Shown here piece by piece: positions 61,384-64,000 of a stretch of DNA of 64,000 bases. Both the position numbers and the translations under genes were made by a program. Each line of letters opens with the position of its first letter. Position 1 is the stretch's first letter. The DNA lies in NCBI RefSeq assembly GCF_040081985.1, contig NZ_JBEBMH010000031.1:1-64000 (forward strand). Reading direction: 5' to 3'. A model generated the notes under the pieces. It was not told the origin of the DNA, did not search any database, and saw only the letters and a program-made list of their open reading frames with translations. Origin of the DNA: Kumtagia yinganensis. GTDB taxonomy: Bacteria; Pseudomonadota; Alphaproteobacteria; Rhizobiales; Rhizobiaceae.

Positions 61384-62801
61384 TCAATCTCTCAGCTCAT
61401 GCAGTCGAAACGCGTTGGCCACAAGCCAGGGCGACCTCGAATTCGGATCGACCTGCTTTCGTGCCAAATATGGTCGGCTCATGGTCGCATAGCGGGCAGA
61501 GTCGGCCGCGTGATCCTCGCCGTCGGTATCGACGTCCTCAACGTTGTGGGCATCGTGCTGCAGCATCGGCAGGGTGCGGATGATGGCCTTGCGGTGGTCC
61601 ATGAAGAAATGGGGTGACCGTCAGCGTTGCCCTTCAGGCGCGCCCGCAGTTCGATCCAGCCGCCCATGCGCTTTTGATGGCTGATCCGCTGATTATCGGC
61701 TCGTCTGAACTGAACGCCATTTCGCGAGAGCGTTTCGGCAATCGAAGGGCCTGAAATCACAGCGAAGGTTGCCGGGTCGATAACGTTATAGGAGACGTAT
61801 TCCCGCTTGCCATTGTAGGTCTCCCGTTCGACGATGCCCTTCGCCACCTCTTCCGCCGTTAGCTTCAAGCCGACATTGGGTCGCGAGGCACCATACCATT
61901 CCCTCTAGCAGATGAGCGCCCCGCGAGGGATGAGGCGGCCATTATGCGCGGTGTCCTCCCTGGCACACAGCCCACCAGTGAACAGCAACCGGCGCCGCCG
62001 AGCCCCAGTCCATCGAGCGGAACTTGATCCAGCCCGACGGGATAGAGAACGGCGCGATGACATGCCGGGCATGGGTCAATTCGGGAAAGTAGCTGCCCTC
62101 GACAACATTCCAGTCGCCTTCCAAGCAGGCACTGACGCGCTCGGGAGAACCGACCGCCTTCAGCCGGTCGACATAACGTGGATCGGCCTCCAGCAGCGCC
62201 GGGTTGTCGCCCACCTTGGCCGGTATGAACACGCGGGTCATACCTGTCTGCCGGTCGAGCACGACGTTATAGGGGCCATTGTCGACGAACATTTCCTTGA
62301 CGGCGTTGTGCGATGGACCACCAGGGTTGCAGGAGATTTTCATCTGCCCCCTGACCGCCTTTGCCGACCGCAGTGTCGCCAGCAACGCCAGGACGGGATC
62401 GAGGCTCTGCAATTGCGTCGCCTCGTCGAAGTAGACGCGGGTCAGCGACCATCCTTGATAGGCCTGTGCATCGCGGTCAAAAGTAGGCGCAGAACAACTT
62501 GGCGCCGTTGTCGAAGCGAAAAACATTGCCTTTCTCCATATAGCGCGCGGCGCCGTCATACATCCGCGAAGCAAGGTCGATGAAATCCTTCAGGTCTTCG
62601 CGGGTCTTGCGAAGCATCGGCCCTTGGCGTCCAGTGCATACCGTTCGGCATGCAGCCAGAAATCGAGCGCCATGCCCCAAGACTTGCCCCCTCCCCCTCG
62701 CCCCGCCGTAACAGACGATGTCGACGCTGGTGCATTCGACGAAGGCGGCCTGCGGCCCCGGGCTGAGGCTTGACGACCTCGACGTGAATCTCGCTGCTCA
62801 C
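61384..62801 (-). pseudogene. Phage terminase large subunit, multiply frameshifted
   Basis: The putative GTG start at 62801 overlaps the stop of the small-subunit remnant. Joined across frames, the translation gives VDIVCYGGARGGGKSWGMAL (Walker A), MLRKTREDLKDFIDLASRMY, TRVYFDEATQL, FIPAKVGDNPALLEADPRYV, VSACLEGDWNVVEG and GWIKFRSMDWGSAAPVAVHW, then a C-terminal part (KREYVSYNVIDPATFAV, MDHRKAIIRTLPMLQHDA, NVEDVDTDGEDHAADSARYA). These are the ATPase and nuclease parts of TerL. At least three frame changes break the gene, so it is not functional as one protein. It is a leftover of a prophage next to the eCIS island. Confidence 0.8.
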
Positions 62802-63244
62802 GGCTGGTGCTCGATTACCCTGCCGCCGTATTTGCGTGACCAGTCGGCCAGCGACATCTCGGACGGCGCATCGGAGTCGGCGACCGGCTTGCGCATGATC
62901 TCGGCGCGAAGATCCTGACGGTCGACGATCAACCCGAACAGCTTGGCCTTGCCCATCGATCAAGCAACGCAGGCTGCCGCTTGCTTGTTGGCGAAGGCGA
63001 GCTCGTAGGCGGCGTCCAGCTCGGCGGCGATGGTTTCGAGGACAGCGGCCCGCATGGCTGCTTGCTGCTGCAACTGCGCAAGGCGGGCTCTTACGTTAGG
63101 GTTTGTCAGGAGTTCCGAAGCGCCAGCCCTCGCTGCGCCATCCGTCCTTCCAGCATAGCCTGCGGTCTTGTATGCGGCGCTCGCAACCAGGCCGTTAACG
63201 ACGAGGTTCTGTACGAACTTTTCCTGGCGAGCGTTCAGGGACAT
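62798..63244 (-). pseudogene. Phage terminase small subunit with an in-frame stop
   Basis: ATG 63244 begins MSLNARQEKFVQNLVVNGLV, then ASAAYKTAGYAGRTDGAARA and SELLTNPNVRARLAQLQQQA, typical of the HTH-containing TerS family (Terminase_2). A TGA at 62960-62962 ends the first part after ANKQAAACVA. The same frame resumes with MGKAKLFGLIVDRQDLRAEI and ends DWSRKYGGRVIEHQP, the expected C-terminus. It overlaps the large-subunit start in the usual TerS-TerL order. The stop makes it a likely pseudogene or two fragments. Confidence 0.75.
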
Positions 63245-63312
63245 GACGGTATTCTGACACCATAGATCATTCGGTTCCACCACAAGGGGCTGACGCTGTC
63301 CTTGAGCCGTCA

Positions 63313-64000
63313 CTACGGAATCTCATCACCTTGGTCCCAGAAATAGTCCGGCGTTTCGAACTTCGTCGGCTTGATCTTTGCGCCCGGCCAAATCCGTTTG
63401 ATCTCGAGGACGGTCGGCATCTGTTCGATCAGTCGGGCAATCTCGGAGGCCATGTAGATGCGAACTTCGCGGCCGTCGTGTTCAACCTCCACCGCGCAGG
63501 CTTCATCCCGATCACACACGATCCTGATGACCGTTCCTTCGGATAGGTTCGCCTCGATTGCGGCAGGAGAAATGGTTGAAGCCCCACGGCGCTCCGCCTC
63601 AAGGTTCAGTCTCCGCCATGCGTTCATCATCCGCGCAATTTGCTCTAGCGATGCCGCTGGATCTCCGGACCGAAGAGCCTGCGACGTCCTGCGATGCTGC
63701 GAAAAGAACCTTTCCGAGAGATCATCGGCTACCAACGATGGCAGCCGCCCAACCCCCCAGAAGGCGCGACCCTTGCCCACGCTTTTGCCCGAGTTGACAT
63801 AGGCGTCCATGCTGCCCAGCCAGCCCCGACAACTCGTCGCGCACCAGGATCAAGCCGGTATCGTTATCCTTCAGGATGTCCTGGACGGCTTCGACGGTCG
63901 CGTCGCTGATACGCAACCGCTTGTTCTTCGTTTTCGGCGTGCCGGCCCGCTCTTCCTTCGGGACCGTCTCGTAATCGTCGCGCTCCTTCTGGTACTGGGC
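63313..64000 (-). pseudogene. DUF3987-like phage gene remnant fused to an unrecognised C-terminal part
   Basis: From the window edge the minus strand reads AQYQKERDDYETVPKEERAG, RISDATVEAVQDILKDNDTG and LILVRDELSG, the signature before the conserved RDELxGW of DUF3987 proteins (primase/helicase-like phage proteins). The frame shifts near 63810-63825, after which MDAYVNSGKSVGKGRAFWGV continues the same domain. The rest (LPSLVADDLSERFFSQHRRT, VCDRDEACAVEVEHDGREVR, WDQGDEIP) appears to be the end of a DUF3987 or neighbouring gene joined by a deletion. The 5' part lies outside the window. Confidence 0.6.

Overview
The window is GC-rich DNA from an alphaproteobacterium, most likely of the Rhizobiales (Mesorhizobium or a relative). 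That placement is inferred from gene style: a CadC-like winged-helix/TPR regulator, paired RTX proteins, and integrase and terminase remnants. There is no rRNA or tRNA in the window to confirm it.

Left part (1-11.4 kb), accessory DNA. A partial IS5-family transposase is followed by a membrane-anchored winged-helix/TPR regulator divergent from a small secreted protein. Two RTX-type proteins (834 and 454 aa) with shared repeat modules then face each other across several tiny genes. A run of small genes and broken genes comes next: a zinc-ribbon-like protein, a 47-aa secreted Cys/His peptide and the C-terminal stub of a DMT permease. The permease stub abuts a tyrosine recombinase gene that carries two in-frame stops.

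Central part (11.7-60.8 kb), the main content: an apparently complete but highly divergent extracellular contractile injection system (eCIS), a phage-tail-like particle. A divergent AAA+ ATPase (minus strand) is paired with a long, tightly coupled plus-strand operon from 14.3 to 58.1 kb. The recognisable structural set is one very large sheath protein, two tube proteins, a zinc-ribbon chaperone-like protein, a CIS-tube/gp53-like protein with a LysM-like partner, a gp27-like hub, a gp25 wedge, two baseplate-J proteins, a tail-protein-I homologue and a gp5-like spike. Several baseplate proteins are enlarged by beta-helix or kelch-like additions, and a 2,577-aa beta-helix/helical/beta-helix protein sits beside them. 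At the distal end are several unrecognised proteins, a 2,154-aa protein with an N-terminal DUF4157-type HExxH domain, a small zinc-ribbon protein, and a convergent 889-aa protein. The C-terminus of the last looks like a PD-(D/E)xK nuclease toxin. These are the probable cargo genes. The ATPase appears to carry a fused C-terminal Pvc16-like (DUF4255, tail terminator) domain.

The eCIS block is flanked by imperfect direct repeats of about 115 bp (11384-11498 and 61245-61361), each at the 3' end of an integrase-like reading frame. This suggests that the block arrived or recombined as one unit of about 50 kb.

Right part (61.4-64 kb): decayed prophage genes on the minus strand (large and small terminase, and a DUF3987-like gene), all interrupted by frameshifts or stop codons.

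Working model (inference): the structural genes build a contractile particle with an elaborately decorated baseplate. The AAA+ protein acts in assembly or disassembly and its fused terminator domain caps the tail. The DUF4157 and nuclease-like proteins are loaded as payloads. No PAAR tip protein and no certain tape-measure protein were recognised.
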